A stretch of DNA of 64,000 bases from the NCBI RefSeq assembly GCF_949987535.1, contig NC_080082.1:46430374-46494373 (forward strand), written 5' to 3'. Of the stretch, positions 1 to 12,164 are shown piece by piece; the first letter of the stretch is position 1; each line of letters begins with the position of its first letter. The notes under the pieces are model-generated. The model did no database searches. It was given only the letters and a program-made list of their open reading frames with translations, and had not been told where the DNA came from. The DNA is from Balaenoptera acutorostrata. Its lineage: Eukaryota; Chordata; Mammalia; Artiodactyla; Balaenopteridae. A program made the position numbers and the translations under genes.

Positions 1-2301
1 TTCTTAATTTTGTTCAGTAACATTTTATAGTTTTCTATGTAGAAATTTTGCACAGCTTTCATTAAATTTACTCCTAAATATTTTATTTTTAAATTTCATT
101 TTCTAAATATTTGTTTCTCATATATAAATGCAATTAATTTTGTACATTTATCTTGTATTTTGTGACCTAACTAAACTCATTTTTAGATCTGGTAGGTTTT
201 TGTAGATTCCTTAGGAGATTCTATGCAGACAATCATGTCATGTGTTACTAAAGAAAGTTTTATTTCTTTTTTAATATTTATGTTTTTTATTTCATTTTCT
301 TACCTTATTGCACTGGCTGGGACATTTAGTACAATATTGAAGAGAAAATATGGGATTGAACATCTTTGCCTTTTTCTCAATCTTAGGGGAAAGAATTCAG
401 TCTTTAACTATTAAGATGATGGTTGCTGTATGATTTTCGTAGATTCCCACCGTCAGGTTGAGAAAGTTTCCTTTTATCTGTAATTTGCTGATTTTTTTAT
501 TTTAATCATGAATGGGTTTTGGATTTCATCAAGTTCTTTTTCTATGTCTATTGAGATAACTGTGATATTTTTTCATTAATTCTGTAATGTGCTAAATTAA
601 TTGATTAATTTTTGAGTGTTGAAATATCTTTACAACCCTAGGGTATACCTGTTATTGAGTGCTCAACTCAGTTTGCTAATATTTTATTGAGGATTTTGGC
701 TTATATGTTCATGAGAGATTTTGGCCTGTAGTTTTCTTTCCTTCTAATGACACTGTCAGCTTGATATCAGGGTTACGCTGGTCTTATAAAGCATGTTGAG
801 AAGCAGTCTCTCCTCCTATATTTTTAGAAAAAGTTTGTGTAATATTATTATTGTTGCTTTTGTAAGTGTTTGATAGAATTTAATAGTGAACTCATCTCAA
901 CACAGAGCTTCCCTTGTGGGAAAGTTTTTGATAATAAATTCAATTCTTTTAATATTATAAGATCATTCAAATTTTCCTGTTGATTAAGTTTTAGAAGACT
1001 GTGTTTTTTAAGGCATTTGCCCATTTCATCTAAGCTGTTAAATTTATTGACATAAAGTTGTTTGTAATATCTTATTATTTTTATTATTATTCCTTTATTA
1101 GTGTTATTATTTCTTATTCTTCTTTAGGATATGTATTTGTTATTATTGTGGATATGTATTGATATTCTGTAGAATACATATTATTATTCCTATTTGTATT
1201 TCTGATATTGGTAATTTGGCCTCCTTCTTTGTTCATCAATTATTCTTGCTAGAGGTTTATTAACTTTATTAATCTTTTCAAAGAACCAACTTTTGGCTTT
1301 GTTAATTTTCTTTACATGCATGTTTCCTGTTCATTAATGTCTGCTCTTATATTTATTAATTCTTTCCTTCTACTACCTTGGGCTTATTTTAGTTTCCTTT
1401 TTCTATCTCTATAAGATGGAAAAAAATAATTGGTGTTACATCTTTTTATTTTCTAACATAGACATTTAAAGCTATAAATTTTGTTCAAAGCACTGCTCTG
1501 GCTGTACCCCACAAACTTTTAAATGTTATATTCTCATCTCCATTAGCTTTAAAATATTTTAAATTTATCTTGTGATTTTTTATTGACTCATAAATTATTT
1601 AGAAAAAATGCTGTTTTATTTCAAAATATTTGGAAATTTAAATATCTACTTTATATCATTTCCTTCATCCTGAATACCATCTTTCAGCATTTTTTTTTTG
1701 TAGTGCATGTATCCTAACAATAAATTTTACAAATTTTTGTTTGTCAGAAAATATCTTTATTTTATCCTCATTTTTGGAGGTAATTTTTGCTAAATATAGA
1801 ATCTGACTTGACAGAATATTTTTTCTTTTACTTTTTAAAAATGCAATTCAATTGTCTCTTAGTCTCTGTTGTTTCATAAGTGAAGTCAGCAGTCAGTTAG
1901 CCTTCTTATTTTCTTCCTGTACATAATGTATGTTTTTTATCTGGCTGCTTTCAAGATTTTCTTAGCTTTGGTTTTGGGCAATTTGACTCTGATATTTTAC
2001 TTTGTATTTATCTTGCTTGGAGTTGGCTGAATTTTCCTAAATTAAGTCATTGTATTTCATTGCATTTGATATGCTTTCAGTCATTATTTCTTGAAATTTT
2101 GGTCTGCCCCATTATCATTGTTTTCTCCATCTGGAACTCTAATTCCACTTTGGCAAGACCAGTAGTACTCATTTTTTTTTTGTCTCAATATTTCTTTACA
2201 TTATTTAAAAATTTGAGAACTCCAAAGAACATCTGTTTATTTGGGATATATCTATTGATACTTACTGTATTAGAAAGTAAAACTGAGAAATTCTTTAAAA
2301 T

Positions 2302-2399
2302 AATAATTATTATTAAGTATTAATATTAAATTATTAATAATAAATAACAAATATTATTTAGTAATAAGAAGGAGGAGGAGGAGAAAAAGAAGAAGAAGG
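2302..2399. repeat. AT-rich then GGA/GAA low-complexity tract
   Basis: A run of ATT/AAT trinucleotides passes directly into GGA and GAA repeats within the antisense L1 block. It looks like simple-sequence expansion and has no coding content. Confidence 0.75.
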
Positions 2400-2843
2400 T
2401 CATTACATGTTAACATAAATAACATATTCTTAATGGATAAAAAACATGTTTTAAGAAAATCTTAGTGAAAAGAATGGCATTGTTTTATATTTTTTCAGAG
2501 TGCTATTCTGGCTTAATAAATAAAAGACAGCTAGATTCTTTTATCTGATTCAGCATCTATCTGTTGTGATATAACACATCATGTAGCCTCTGGGAAACAC
2601 CACCGTACACTCATGAATGAAAGGGAATGGAAAGGGCAAGCAAAATCTTAGCTTTTGATTTTGAAACAAAATCAAAACACCTTTAACATTGAAGAATTTC
2701 TGAAATGGTCTTGTGGACTCTCTTTCAGAACTGCTATTATATAGTAGCAGTTCTACTCATTTTTTTTCCAATTCTTTCTTTCTCTGAAATTTCGGTTGGA
2801 AAATGTCTGTTGATCTGTAAACAAGGCCACTTTTTGTCCATTT

Positions 2844-2999
2844 AAAATCTTACGTTAAGAGGATTTCCCTGGTGGTCCAGTGGTTAAGACTCCACACTAA
2901 CATTGAAGGGGGCATGGGTTCAATCCCTGGTTGGGGATCTAAGATCCCACATGCCACATGGTGCAGCCAAAAAATAATAATAATAAAAATAAAATCTTA
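2844..2999 (+). mobile_element. CHR-type tRNA-derived SINE (short copy)
   Basis: The body starts near 2859 with the GGATTTCCCTGGTGGTCCAG head of cetartiodactyl tRNA-related SINEs and carries a B-box-like GGGTTCAATCCC. It ends in an A-rich AATAATAATAAAAATA tail. The nine-base direct repeat AAAATCTTA lies on both sides (2844-2852 and 2991-2999) and fits a target-site duplication. The copy sits inside the older antisense L1 and is therefore younger than it. Confidence 0.85.
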
Positions 3000-4169
3000 A
3001 GTCCATCAAATTTCTATACTTCATTTATTATAATTTTTAGGTCTATCATTTCCATTTGGCTCTTTTTTTGTAGTTTGCCTTTCTCTGCTCAAATTACTTT
3101 TCTGTTGATTTATTAAGACCCTATTTTCTTTTAATTCTTTGAGCATAACTATAATAGCTGCTTTAGAGTCTTTGCTAACTCCAACATCTGGGCCATGTCA
3201 AGTCTAGTTTCTATGGACTACATTTTCGTTATTCCTGGATCATATTTTCCTGTTTTTTCTTTTTTTTTTTTTTGAATATTTAATGATGCTTGATTGAATA
3301 CTGTACATTGTAGATGATATGCTATAGAGAATCTAGATTCTGTTAGCCTTATTTAGGAGTGTATGTATTGTTTTATTAAGCAGTTTAATTGCTGGTGGAT
3401 CACCTGGAACTTGGCTTGGTTTTATGTTTGTTAATGCAGATCTATGGAAAGTCCAAGATATTTTCAAGCTCCTCTAACTTGCACTCAATCTCTAAACTCT
3501 CTGCATCTTGTTGGAGCTTGAATTTAGACTTTGTTAGGTCAAATCTAGAGTTCTTATACCGAAGACACAACTTTTCTGGTGACTAAGTGGATCTGTGGGG
3601 TGTTAACAAGGTGCTAAAGAGATCTTTTCACTCTGACAGTGTCATGAGTCAAGCATCCTGCGCCCACAAGACTGCTCTTGCGCCATCACTGCTCAACTTC
3701 TGCTCCCTCTGTTCTGATTCCAACCCCTTAGCTGATGCTTTTTGGTAAACACTGGGTAATCTTCATGTATGTGCAGCCTGGCCCTCAGCCATGGACTTGT
3801 GTGGCAACCCCCCCACCGCCCCCAACCCCCACACACACAGTTTCCTTTCTATGATGCTCCACTGTGCAAATTCCAAGCAGTTGAAGTGACCCAAACTCTA
3901 ACCTTTGTCTCCTCACCTCAGCAGACCTGCTATGCTCTGCTTAGACACCAGATTACTGTGCTTTTTGTAACTTGTCCTCAGGCAGAGGGCTAAGTGACCA
4001 TAGAGTTTATCTCTTGAATTTCCCTTCTTTCAGGACTCACTGTTTTATGTTATCATTTTCTAGTGCCTGAAAATAATTGTCATATATTGTGTCTAGTTTT
4101 ATAGTTGCTTATGGCAAGAGAACAAGTCTGGTGCCAGTTACTTCATCATGGTTAGAAGTGGAAGTCTTC

Positions 4170-5690
4170 CATTTTTTTAATATTAGCCACAAAACTTGAA
4201 AACATATAAACACATCTATAACTATATATATTTCATGAGCCCTCTGTTTGAGACACATGGTCTACATCTCTTCCTTTTCAAAATGTGTTCTTCAGAAGAG
4301 CAACGTCAGCATCACCTGGGAGCTTATAGAAAATGCAGACTCCCAGGTCCCAGCCTGACATACAGATTCAGAATCTGCCATTTAATAAGACCCAAAGGTG
4401 ATCTTATGGTCCTCAACATTTGAAAAGATCGTCTCAAAAGTTCCTGCATTAGAATCAGAATCACTAAGGTAGTAATTCTTATCACCAGGGAAGTTTGGAG
4501 AGTATTGAGCTTTTCCATAAACCTCTGAGGTTCCTGCTCCTTGTGTTCTGCTCCCATTATGTGATCTGCCCTGTGGTACCGACTTGATTTGACTCCAAGT
4601 ATACCATTATTCAAAGGATGTAACCCATATAGATAATTACATGCATAATTTCATTTCCCCAAGGAATTTTCAGGCCATATTTTTTAAATGCCTTGCTTAT
4701 CTACTCGGGCAGCCAGTGGTTTCCTCTCACACATGACAACTCTGTTTCAGACCTTCACTTAAAATTTGCTTTTCCAGAAAACTCCCCTAAACCAGTCTTT
4801 CTAAAGCCTTCAATAAAAGCAAGGATGTTCATCTAGCTATAGATATAGCTATTTGGCTATTTACTTTATATGGACTAAGAGAAGTACAGTGTTTTACATT
4901 TGTCTCCAATTTTTCTTCACTACACTTAGAGGGACCACAACCCTAATTTGCTTAGTCTGATCTTAACACAATTCCAATCCTGGTACCTGGCATGTTTTTA
5001 ATCCATGCTGTTAACTCAACCCATGATTATACTGTTACCCATTTATAAGCATCGTTCTGAAACAAGTTTGTGGCATTTTTCCGTAGTCCTTCATATCATC
5101 TATCTGCTCACCCCTGGGTTGGGCCGTGTAGACTGGGTCCCACTCTATCTCATCAATCATCATATCAGGCATCATATCCCATATGATACTGTGCTCTGAA
5201 CTTGGCCAGGCCAGACGGAGGTGAACCACGGGGGCAGGTATTACAGGGGTGACCATCCAGCTGCCTACACAGGGGATGAGTCATCTCAAATAGCAGAAGC
5301 AAAGGTGGTGGGGGCAGAAGCATGTCCAACGATACAAGATACCATCCTTGGGAGTTCTATGCCTCCCTTGCCAAGGTCAGGCAAGTGCAGATGATATGGG
5401 GGAACAGCTGACTCGTGTTCATCAAGCAGTGGGAATGGGAGCTGAATCCCCTCTCTGTGACCCTAGGAAGCTTCCTTCACCTTGCCAACTCTGTTCTCCT
5501 CACAGAGGAAACTTGTGAGGAAACTTGATGGAAACTCATTTGGAAACTTGATGTATCTGTATTCCATCCTGACTTTGTATGTTTAATGTGTGAGGAATGC
5601 TGCTGGCACCCCCCTGGTGGTTGCCCTGTAGCCTTTTTTAGAGCAGAATTGTGTTCTAGGTATTAAGATCCTAAACGTGTGCATAACTCT
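4170..5690. other. Gene-free, mostly unassigned sequence
   Basis: No conserved reading frame, tRNA or other RNA gene was seen. Apart from a hAT-like fragment at 4245-4430 this stretch contains nothing I can name. Short open frames here lack domain character and look like chance. Confidence 0.55.
4245..4430 (-). mobile_element. hAT-Charlie-type MITE fragment (MER20-like)
   Basis: The stretch has the 'agcatcacctgggagctt... cagaatctgcc' pattern of an old non-autonomous hAT element, read in antisense. Its ends are blurred. The exact family (MER20 or a relative) is from memory and uncertain. Confidence 0.5.
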
Positions 5691-6080
5691 TGGCCCATGA
5701 TTTCACCTCATTTTTAGTGATATAGTTAAATAATATTTGCATTCAGGGATATTATTTGAAACTTTATTTATAACAATGACAATAAGCCTAACTCCAACTA
5801 TGGAGGATTGCCCAAATTATGATCTATCCACCTGATAGGATATTATACAATCATTTGAAATCTTATCAATACAAAAAAAAGTCAATGGCATTAGAAAATA
5901 TAAATATAAAGCACTCAGTTAACTACTCTATATAATTTTGTTATATGTGTATGAAGTATATAAGAATGTATTCATGGTGGTTATCGCTGGGTGACAGTGT
6001 TGATTCTGGATGACATAAAAGTGTTTCTTCATGTTCTATTTTATTTCAATTGTTACAAGTCAGTATATGAGAAAAAAATC
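5690..6080 (+). mobile_element. L1 3'-end fragment, sense
   Basis: The sequence carries the order of phrases typical of old L1M 3' regions: a 'ttataacaatga' segment, a segment resembling 'gatctatccacctgatagg' and the 'ggttatcgctgggtgacag' region. These are followed by a T-rich end. It is non-coding and diverged. Confidence 0.6.
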
Positions 6081-6094
6081 TTACTTTAAAAAAA

Positions 6095-6175
6095 TCTTGG
6101 ATTGGAATTTGAATGCTTGGGTTGGAGTCTAGGTTCCAACATTGGCTGTGTGACCTTAAGTAGGAGAAATCTACA
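6095..6175 (+). mobile_element. MIR SINE fragment
   Basis: A short piece resembles the MIR core: a 'gcttgggttggagtct' segment and then 'ggctgtgtgaccttaagtag', the diagnostic CTGTGTGACCTT of MIR. Confidence 0.5.
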
Positions 6176-6546
6176 GAGTGGGGAAAACTTGCCTCGCCTT
6201 CCTCGTTGGATGGGTGAGGGGCTAAAATAGGATAATGGGCAGGAAGAGCCACCTGGGAGGAAATGGCAAAGAGATAGAAGAGCCATTGCTCCTACAATTT
6301 GGACTAGGAAATGCAAAGCTATTCTTATAAGAAATGTTGTTGCTGATAGGATTTCAAGTCACTCTTACTTCTCCAACCCAACTTTGAAATAGGCAAAATT
6401 TTTTAAAAGAAAAAAAAAAAAACTTCATGTAGAAGATTCCCTTGTCTAGTCCTAGAAATGTCTCTTGGTGATTAAGACATAAGCTACAGTTGATAACTCT
6501 TCCTGTACTGACAGATCTAAAAGAGCGCAGCCCCCTGCCCCTGCAA

Positions 6547-6563
6547 TACACACGCACACACGC

Positions 6564-6602
<39 letters not shown>
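6547..6602. repeat. (CA)n microsatellite
   Basis: A CA dinucleotide array is interrupted by a few CG steps in its first third and is pure CA towards its end. It is about 56 bases long and a likely length-polymorphic marker. Confidence 0.95.
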
Positions 6603-6603
<1 letters not shown>

Positions 6604-6784
6604 CTGTTGCCCTAGGCAGCCACCTGCTCAAACAGAGGGTAAGGTGGAGTCTCTGATGCCTCAAGATGCCATCAGCCTTATGACTGCACTCCATGCCTTT
6701 GATCAAGGGGCAGGGGCCACTCCCCTTCCTGGGTATGCAAGGACACACCAGCATTCATTTAGGGTGGTGTGACACTGAGTGTAG

Positions 6785-7325
6785 TCACGTTGGAATATTC
6801 CTTTAACTGCAGAATGCAAATGTCCTAAGGTGCAACCATCCTACTTTTCTGCAGTGACTCTAGGGAGATATTTGCTCATGTGCACAAGATTGTTGTACAT
6901 TCTTTTTAAGCACTGCATGATATTCCATACACTGGGCATGCTAAAATAATATTCAGACACTGCTCTTACAACTCAGCATCTCAAACTGAGCTGCAATGAA
7001 GTGAATCAATGTGTACTGACAAGGATAATCTCCAAGAGTTTTATTTTTTTTAAATAAACATGTTGCCAATCCGAGTAGACCATGAAATCATTTATATAGA
7101 TATAACTCAAGACATTACAATTCTAATTTCTGAGGGTGTATAAAGGCATAGGAAATCTGGAAAGACTCAATTTGATAAATTGATAATAATGGTTAGATCT
7201 GAGGGTAGGGGAGAAGTGTGGAGGAGACAATATATTTATACTTATATTTATGCCTTACCTGTATTTAAATTTTAGTCAAAAATAATGAGTTCATGTACTA
7301 TCTATGCAATTAAAATTAATTTAAA
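6785..7325 (+). mobile_element. L1 3'-UTR fragment, sense
   Basis: The order of diverged segments ('gcactgcatgatattccata', 'aatgtgtactgacaagga', 'ggttagatctgagggtag', then T-rich sequence) matches the 3' region of old L1 elements. It is non-coding. It may be a second fragment of the same element as 5690-6080 or a separate insertion. Confidence 0.55.
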
Positions 7326-7399
7326 AGTAAAATTAAAATATCTAACAAAAATTATTATCGATAACTGATAATTGAACAAGCACATAAATATACTGTGGG

Positions 7400-7727
7400 T
7401 CGGGGGCTTCCCTGATGGTGCAGTGGTTGAGAATCTGCCTGCCAATGCAGGGGACACGGGTTCGAGCCCTGGTCTGGGAAGATCCCACATGCCGCGGAGC
7501 AACTGGGCCCGTGCGCCACAACTACTGAGCCTGCGCGTCTGGAGCCTGTGCTCCGCAACAAGAGAGGCCGTGATAGTGAGAGGCCCGCGCACCGCAATGA
7601 AGAGTGGCCCCCGCTTGCCGCAACTGGAGAAAGCCCTCGCACAGAAACGAAGACCCAACGCAGCCAAAAATAAATAAATAAATAAATAAATTTAAAAAAA
7701 TAAAAAATAAAAAAATAAATAAATAAA
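7400..7727 (+). mobile_element. Full-length CHR-2 type SINE
   Basis: The element begins with a GGGGGCTTCCCTGATGGTGC head, carries tRNA-like pol III boxes (B box GGTTCGAGCCC near 7459), and continues through the tRNA-unrelated part with its CGAAGACCCAACGCAGCC segment. It ends in a TAAA-rich tail (7670-7727). A perfect 15-base duplication, TAAATATACTGTGGG, flanks it at 7385-7399 and 7728-7742. This structure is typical of cetacean SINEs and is the best clue to the organism. The intact duplication and high CpG content suggest a fairly recent insertion. Long open frames on both strands here are by-products of the SINE. Confidence 0.92.
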
Positions 7728-7742
7728 TAAATATACTGTGGG

Positions 7743-9310
7743 CAACTGAAGCCAGGCTTTTTCACTGTTGGAGAATAGAGCTGCAAAATTCAAAAGAGGT
7801 GGTGGAGATAGAGTCCTTGTAGTGTTGGATCAGAATTGAAAATATAAGTGTGAACTCATGGTTTTAAAAAAGGACAGAGGAAGGAAAGGAAGGAGAGATG
7901 GGGGGGCAGAGAGAAAAAGGGAGAGAGGTTGATTATCCACGTGTATATATACAAATGACACTCCAGTAGCAATGAGCGTGTCTAGCCCCCAGATTGTCAT
8001 TTCTATATGTCATTCTGCACTAAAAACAAACAAAAACAAAAAACACAACAGGGTCCCTTGGAGAAATGGCTGATTCCAGGAACAAGGAAAATACCAGATG
8101 AACCTGGAACATCTTCTTGTATCAAAAAGTGAGGAAGTGCTCACAGAATGATGGGGACATGTCAAAAGGACAAAGAAGCCAGTTTGAAAGGTCAAATCTA
8201 GGACCATTTTTAGCATCAGAATAATAATAGAAAAGAATTATAACACACTGAATGAAATAAAAACCCATGAATTACACTGATAGAATGAATAAATGGAAAA
8301 GAAGGGAAAGCTCTTCCTTACGGTAGAAAGATAATTAGTAAATGTAGAAGGAATAATGGAATTAGAAAACATACCTTTGGCAGCCTTCAGAACAATAATA
8401 AGTAAATCAACCAAGAATCATCAATGAATGCTAAGACAAGTGGGTTAACATTTGAGGAGTAACTGGATATTTACAGTCTCAATATATTGGGCTGGGCAAA
8501 AATTTCATTCGGGTAGCATATTTCGGAAAACCCGAACGAACATTTTGGCCAACCCAATATCTCCCCGTGAGAGACTTACTGATTACAAAGGAAAAAGTGT
8601 AGCTTAAGCATAGAGAAAGCTGGCAACACCACGATAACCAAGCATTCAGTTTAACACGGCCAGCCCGGGATCAAGCCCACATCCTGTGTCTCCTGGTTGG
8701 ACCCACGGAGAACAAGACACCATACCGCTCTGGTGGTATTTCTGCCCAAACTGCATTACCTGAATCTAATCTTAACAAACCAGCAGACAAACCCAAACTT
8801 CGGACATTCTGAGAAATAACTAGCCTGAGGTCTTCAAACACGTCAGTGTCATGAGCACAAAGGAAGCCTGAGGAAGGGCTCCGCATTAAGGGAGGAGAAA
8901 AGACCTGGGAACTAAAGGCAGTGGGTGATCTGGGGGATTTTCTTCACTGTAAAGGACATTATTAGGACAATTAGCCAAATCAGATAAAAATCTATGGATT
9001 AGATAGTGGTATTGTACTGATATTAATTTCCTGATTTTTCTTTATTTTCTGATTCCTGTGGTTACATAAGTGAAGGTCCTTGTTTTTAAGGAGTACATAC
9101 TGAAGTATTTAAGGGTAAGAGAGCACCGTGTCTGCATTCAATTTTCAAATGGACGGGCAGAGAGGGGGAGAGGGAAAAACAGACGCAGATAAAAACTGGC
9201 AAAATGTTAACACTTGGGGAATCTGATGAAGGGAATATGGAAATTCTCACAACTTTTCTGGAAGCCTGAAATTATAAACTTAAAAGAAATAAGAAATTTA
9301 AAGGAAAAAT
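7743..9310 (+). mobile_element. L1 3'-UTR region, sense, interrupted by a MITE
   Basis: The best-recognised part is 8930-9300, with phrases such as 'aaaggacattattaggacaa', 'tggattagatagtggtattg' and 'aaaatgttaacacttgggga', followed by an A-rich end. These are typical of L1ME/L1MD-type 3' UTRs. Upstream parts (7975-8470 and 8600-8900) look like the same class but are less certain. A mariner-derived MITE interrupts it at 8485-8559. No coding capacity remains. Confidence 0.55.
8485..8559. mobile_element. Mariner-derived palindromic MITE
   Basis: A roughly 71-base element starts TTGGGCTGGGCAAAAATTTC and ends CATTTTGGCCAACCCAA, so its ends are near-perfect inverted repeats that meet around a short centre. 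It is flanked by TA dinucleotides (8485-8486 and 8558-8559), the mariner target duplication. Such miniature copies are common in cetaceans and ruminants. It could fold into an almost complete hairpin. Confidence 0.85.
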
Positions 9311-10077
9311 GAAGTAGACCAAAAAAAAACTTGCAGCAGACAACCAAGGTCTCCAACCCAGAGTCAAGGTCAAAAGCTTGACAGATCCTGCAGAGAGGCT
9401 GTGTAAACAGAATGAGAAAGAATCTGTGTCTGAATCTGGCCAAGGAAGAGGCAATAAGTGGTAAGACCTCTCAAAGCCTCAGTTTCTAAATAGGACTGTT
9501 CATCACAAATCATGGGGGCATTGGGACCACGGAGTGACGCGGTGCAAGGAGAGCAGCTGGCACAAAGCCAGGCCCCCCAAAACACTCAGTGAATATGAGC
9601 CATGACCAGTCCCTGCTCTCGGCCCCATCACTGGGGCTGTCACTAAAATACAGCAGGAAGGTGAGGTGCCTGGTTCCCTGAGAAACTGAGAAAAAGCACA
9701 ACGGAACAGTGGGCTCTGTCTAGGCAGGTAAGTCAGTGTCCCATTTGCTTGGAGAGAGCTTCTTCATGAATAAAGTTATTTTAAAACCACTCAAGTGCTT
9801 CAGTTATCTGAAAACTCCTCTGCTTCCAGCAGAGGATATAGGAAAGCCTGAGCGTCACTTTATTCAGAGGGCAGGCTCTCCCCACCGTTGCCTGGGTTCC
9901 ATTGCTCTCCAGGACTTTTGGAGCGGACTTGGGAAACTTTGAGACATGAAATCCAGACAATCCCAGGCTGCTTCAGCCACTGACAATCGGGGGCAGGCCA
10001 GTGGGCTCCCTCACCCGCCGTGATCAGCTGACTGGAGACTCTTGGCACAGACCTCAGGGCAGCGGATTTCAGACTCG

Positions 10078-10190
10078 CACACGTGTACACACACTGCACA
10101 CCACAGTGTATATACACGCTCACACACCACAGGAAGTATATGTGGACCTCTGCGCGTATATCTGTGTGTTTATATGCATATAGACACTCT
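10078..10190. repeat. Imperfect CA/TA/TG alternating tract
   Basis: Alternating purine-pyrimidine steps (ACACGTGTACACAC, GTATATACAC, then GTATATCTGTGTGTTTATAT) cover about 110 bases with interruptions. It is a simple-sequence region and could adopt left-handed DNA. Confidence 0.6.
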
Positions 10191-10899
10191 ACAGGGAACC
10201 TTGATATATAGAAGTATATAGGACACATAGAATTGAAGTAGATTTACATTCTTCAGGCAATTTAACTTTTTCTTTCCTTGGCAGGAAAATTTCCAGTGTT
10301 TGCAAAACCCCTAAAATGCCTCCTCTGAGCTCCGCTGTCCACAGCAGGATTAGCACCCTGAGGTCAGGGTAGAGGAGGGCCCAGAGGCAGGTTCAAGCAG
10401 CCTCCTGCCCCTCATGCATCTCCTGAGCCCCAGCACCCTCCTGGCTGAAATAAAGGTGGTACCGTCCATTTCCTAGTACCACCATGGAAATAACAGGTAA
10501 CGTGCAGCATACTAGCCCATGGTTAACAACTAGTGGCAATGACCGTGATTATCGTTATCATTTGCTTCCCAGGGAAGGGCACCCAGAAAGCGTCCTCCCT
10601 GGAGCTCCTGGTTCCCTTGGTCTCAGAAGAGACCAGAGCTGCTCTTGGCTGCCCTGTTAACTGATCCGGGTTCTCCCAGGCTGCACACACCAGCACAAAC
10701 ACATGCTCGCGGTGCATTTGTTGAGTGAAAGTGTGGACAAGCATTCCCAAATCATTTTGAAATCTTAAAGGCACTGGAGGAAATTCTAAGTTTTCTTTAA
10801 AACATAGCTTCAAACACGTATCTAAGTGTGGATTTCCTCCCATATCTGCAGCAGACATCATACTACCTTTGAGTCTAAACTGTCTTTTCCTTTTTGTTT

Positions 10900-10926
10900 T
10901 GTGTGTGTGTGTGTGTGTGTGTGTGT
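10900..10926. repeat. (TG)n microsatellite
   Basis: A pure TG array of about 13 units follows a T-rich run. Confidence 0.95.
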
Positions 10927-11359
10927 TGCAAAAATCTTCCCTGACAGCCAACAGAACACATTCTTCTTCTAATTGTTGGTTTACCTCTCACAAATGCCGG
11001 TGCATCTCCGCATCTCTAATCCTCACCTGCTCATTCATTAGCTATCAAGTGTAGCTTTTTTGGAACAATTATATTCTATCCTACTGTCAGCTCTCTCTGT
11101 GCAGGTAGAGGTTACATCCTGACTCCTTACACAGGATGTAAATTATTGCTGGCATACCAGTACCTGAAGAGTGATTATAACCAGTGCACAGTTAAATAAT
11201 GGATGCTTACCATGTTGCACTGTAATAAGCAAAAGATACGAAATATCTACTATTCTAAGTATTTTTTAAATAATAAAACCATTTGGAGGAAGACAGGCTG
11301 TTGAATCAAGGTCTCTGGAAGAGACACGCCATGTGCTAGCTCATTTGTAGAATCTGGAT

Positions 11360-11478
11360 GGCACTGTCATCTCATCTGTGAAATGGGAACAAAAATCACA
11401 TCCTTCATTGAGCAGCAGGATTGCAGGTAAAGGCTTGGCACTGAGCCCGGCACATAGTAGGTGCTCAGGAAAGGGCAG
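11360..11478 (+). mobile_element. MIR SINE fragment
   Basis: The stretch contains the MIR features 'tcatctgtgaaatgggaaca' and, further on, 'ggcacatagtaggtgctcag', with a diverged middle. Confidence 0.65.
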
Positions 11479-12164
11479 CAGCTCCTGCCATCTGAGGAGT
11501 GAGCTGGCTTTCAGGAGGAACAGCTGAGCACTCACTCCCTGGGCTGCATCAGGTGCATGTCTGACCACAGGGCAGTTGTCAGCAGGACCTGCTCTGCCAG
11601 CAAACATGATGGAAGGTTCTGGAGGGTTGAGAAGAAATGGAGTCAGGGTGGTACCTGTAGACCTCTCTTGCCTCCAGAAGCCCAGAAGAAATGGAGCCTC
11701 TGGGCACAGTATGATGCTCAGGCCTGGGCAGCTGGGACCCCTTCCCTGAGCCCCATGCTTTAGAGGACCCTCCTCTGATCTCATCACAGAGCAAGGAATC
11801 AGGAAGCCAAGGGCACATGCCTACCCAGAGCTTGCATCTTCCCCATTTTAGAGAAGGCTCCTGACACTGGGACCCTGGATTTCTTGTTGGATTAGCCCAA
11901 GCCCACTTCCAGGGTTTACATGGTCCTCACCCTCAGGCCCATCCTACTGACCACAAACCAAGCCACTGGTGTGTGCTGAGCCCAGCGGAGGTCGATTAAG
12001 TGAAGGGAGTTCATGCAACTTGGACAATCTGACCAGTATGGCCACTTCCATGCATATGGGATGGGCAACGTGAAGACCTTGCTCCTGCTCTGTGGAGAAG
12101 ACTCACCCTGAGCTGAAGGTAAGGGACAGGTCCACGAGGTGACCAACGCGGAGGGCCTTAGGAT

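Larger units (their letters stand above)
1..4170 (-). mobile_element. Old L1 LINE, antisense, broken up
   Basis: This AT-rich block reads, on the minus strand, like a heavily mutated mammalian L1. On the plus strand I recognise the antisense reverse-transcriptase part of ORF2 (about 1-1650). It is followed after an internal deletion by stretches typical of more 5' L1 sequence (about 1690-2290 and 3010-3600), ending near 4160 in a further L1-like segment. All frames are broken, so it is a dead copy. It is interrupted by a SINE at 2844-2999 and by low-complexity sequence at 2300-2400. Sequence at 2400-2840 could not be assigned and may be a separate insertion. Family level (an old L1M type) is inferred from divergence. 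Confidence 0.7.

Noticed and set aside
6354..6754. Minus-strand frames with CV repeats
   Set aside because: They translate the CA microsatellite and flanks.
7302..7786. Overlapping open frames of 101-143 codons on both strands
   Set aside because: They lie in the CHR-2 SINE and its tail and are products of SINE sequence, not genes.
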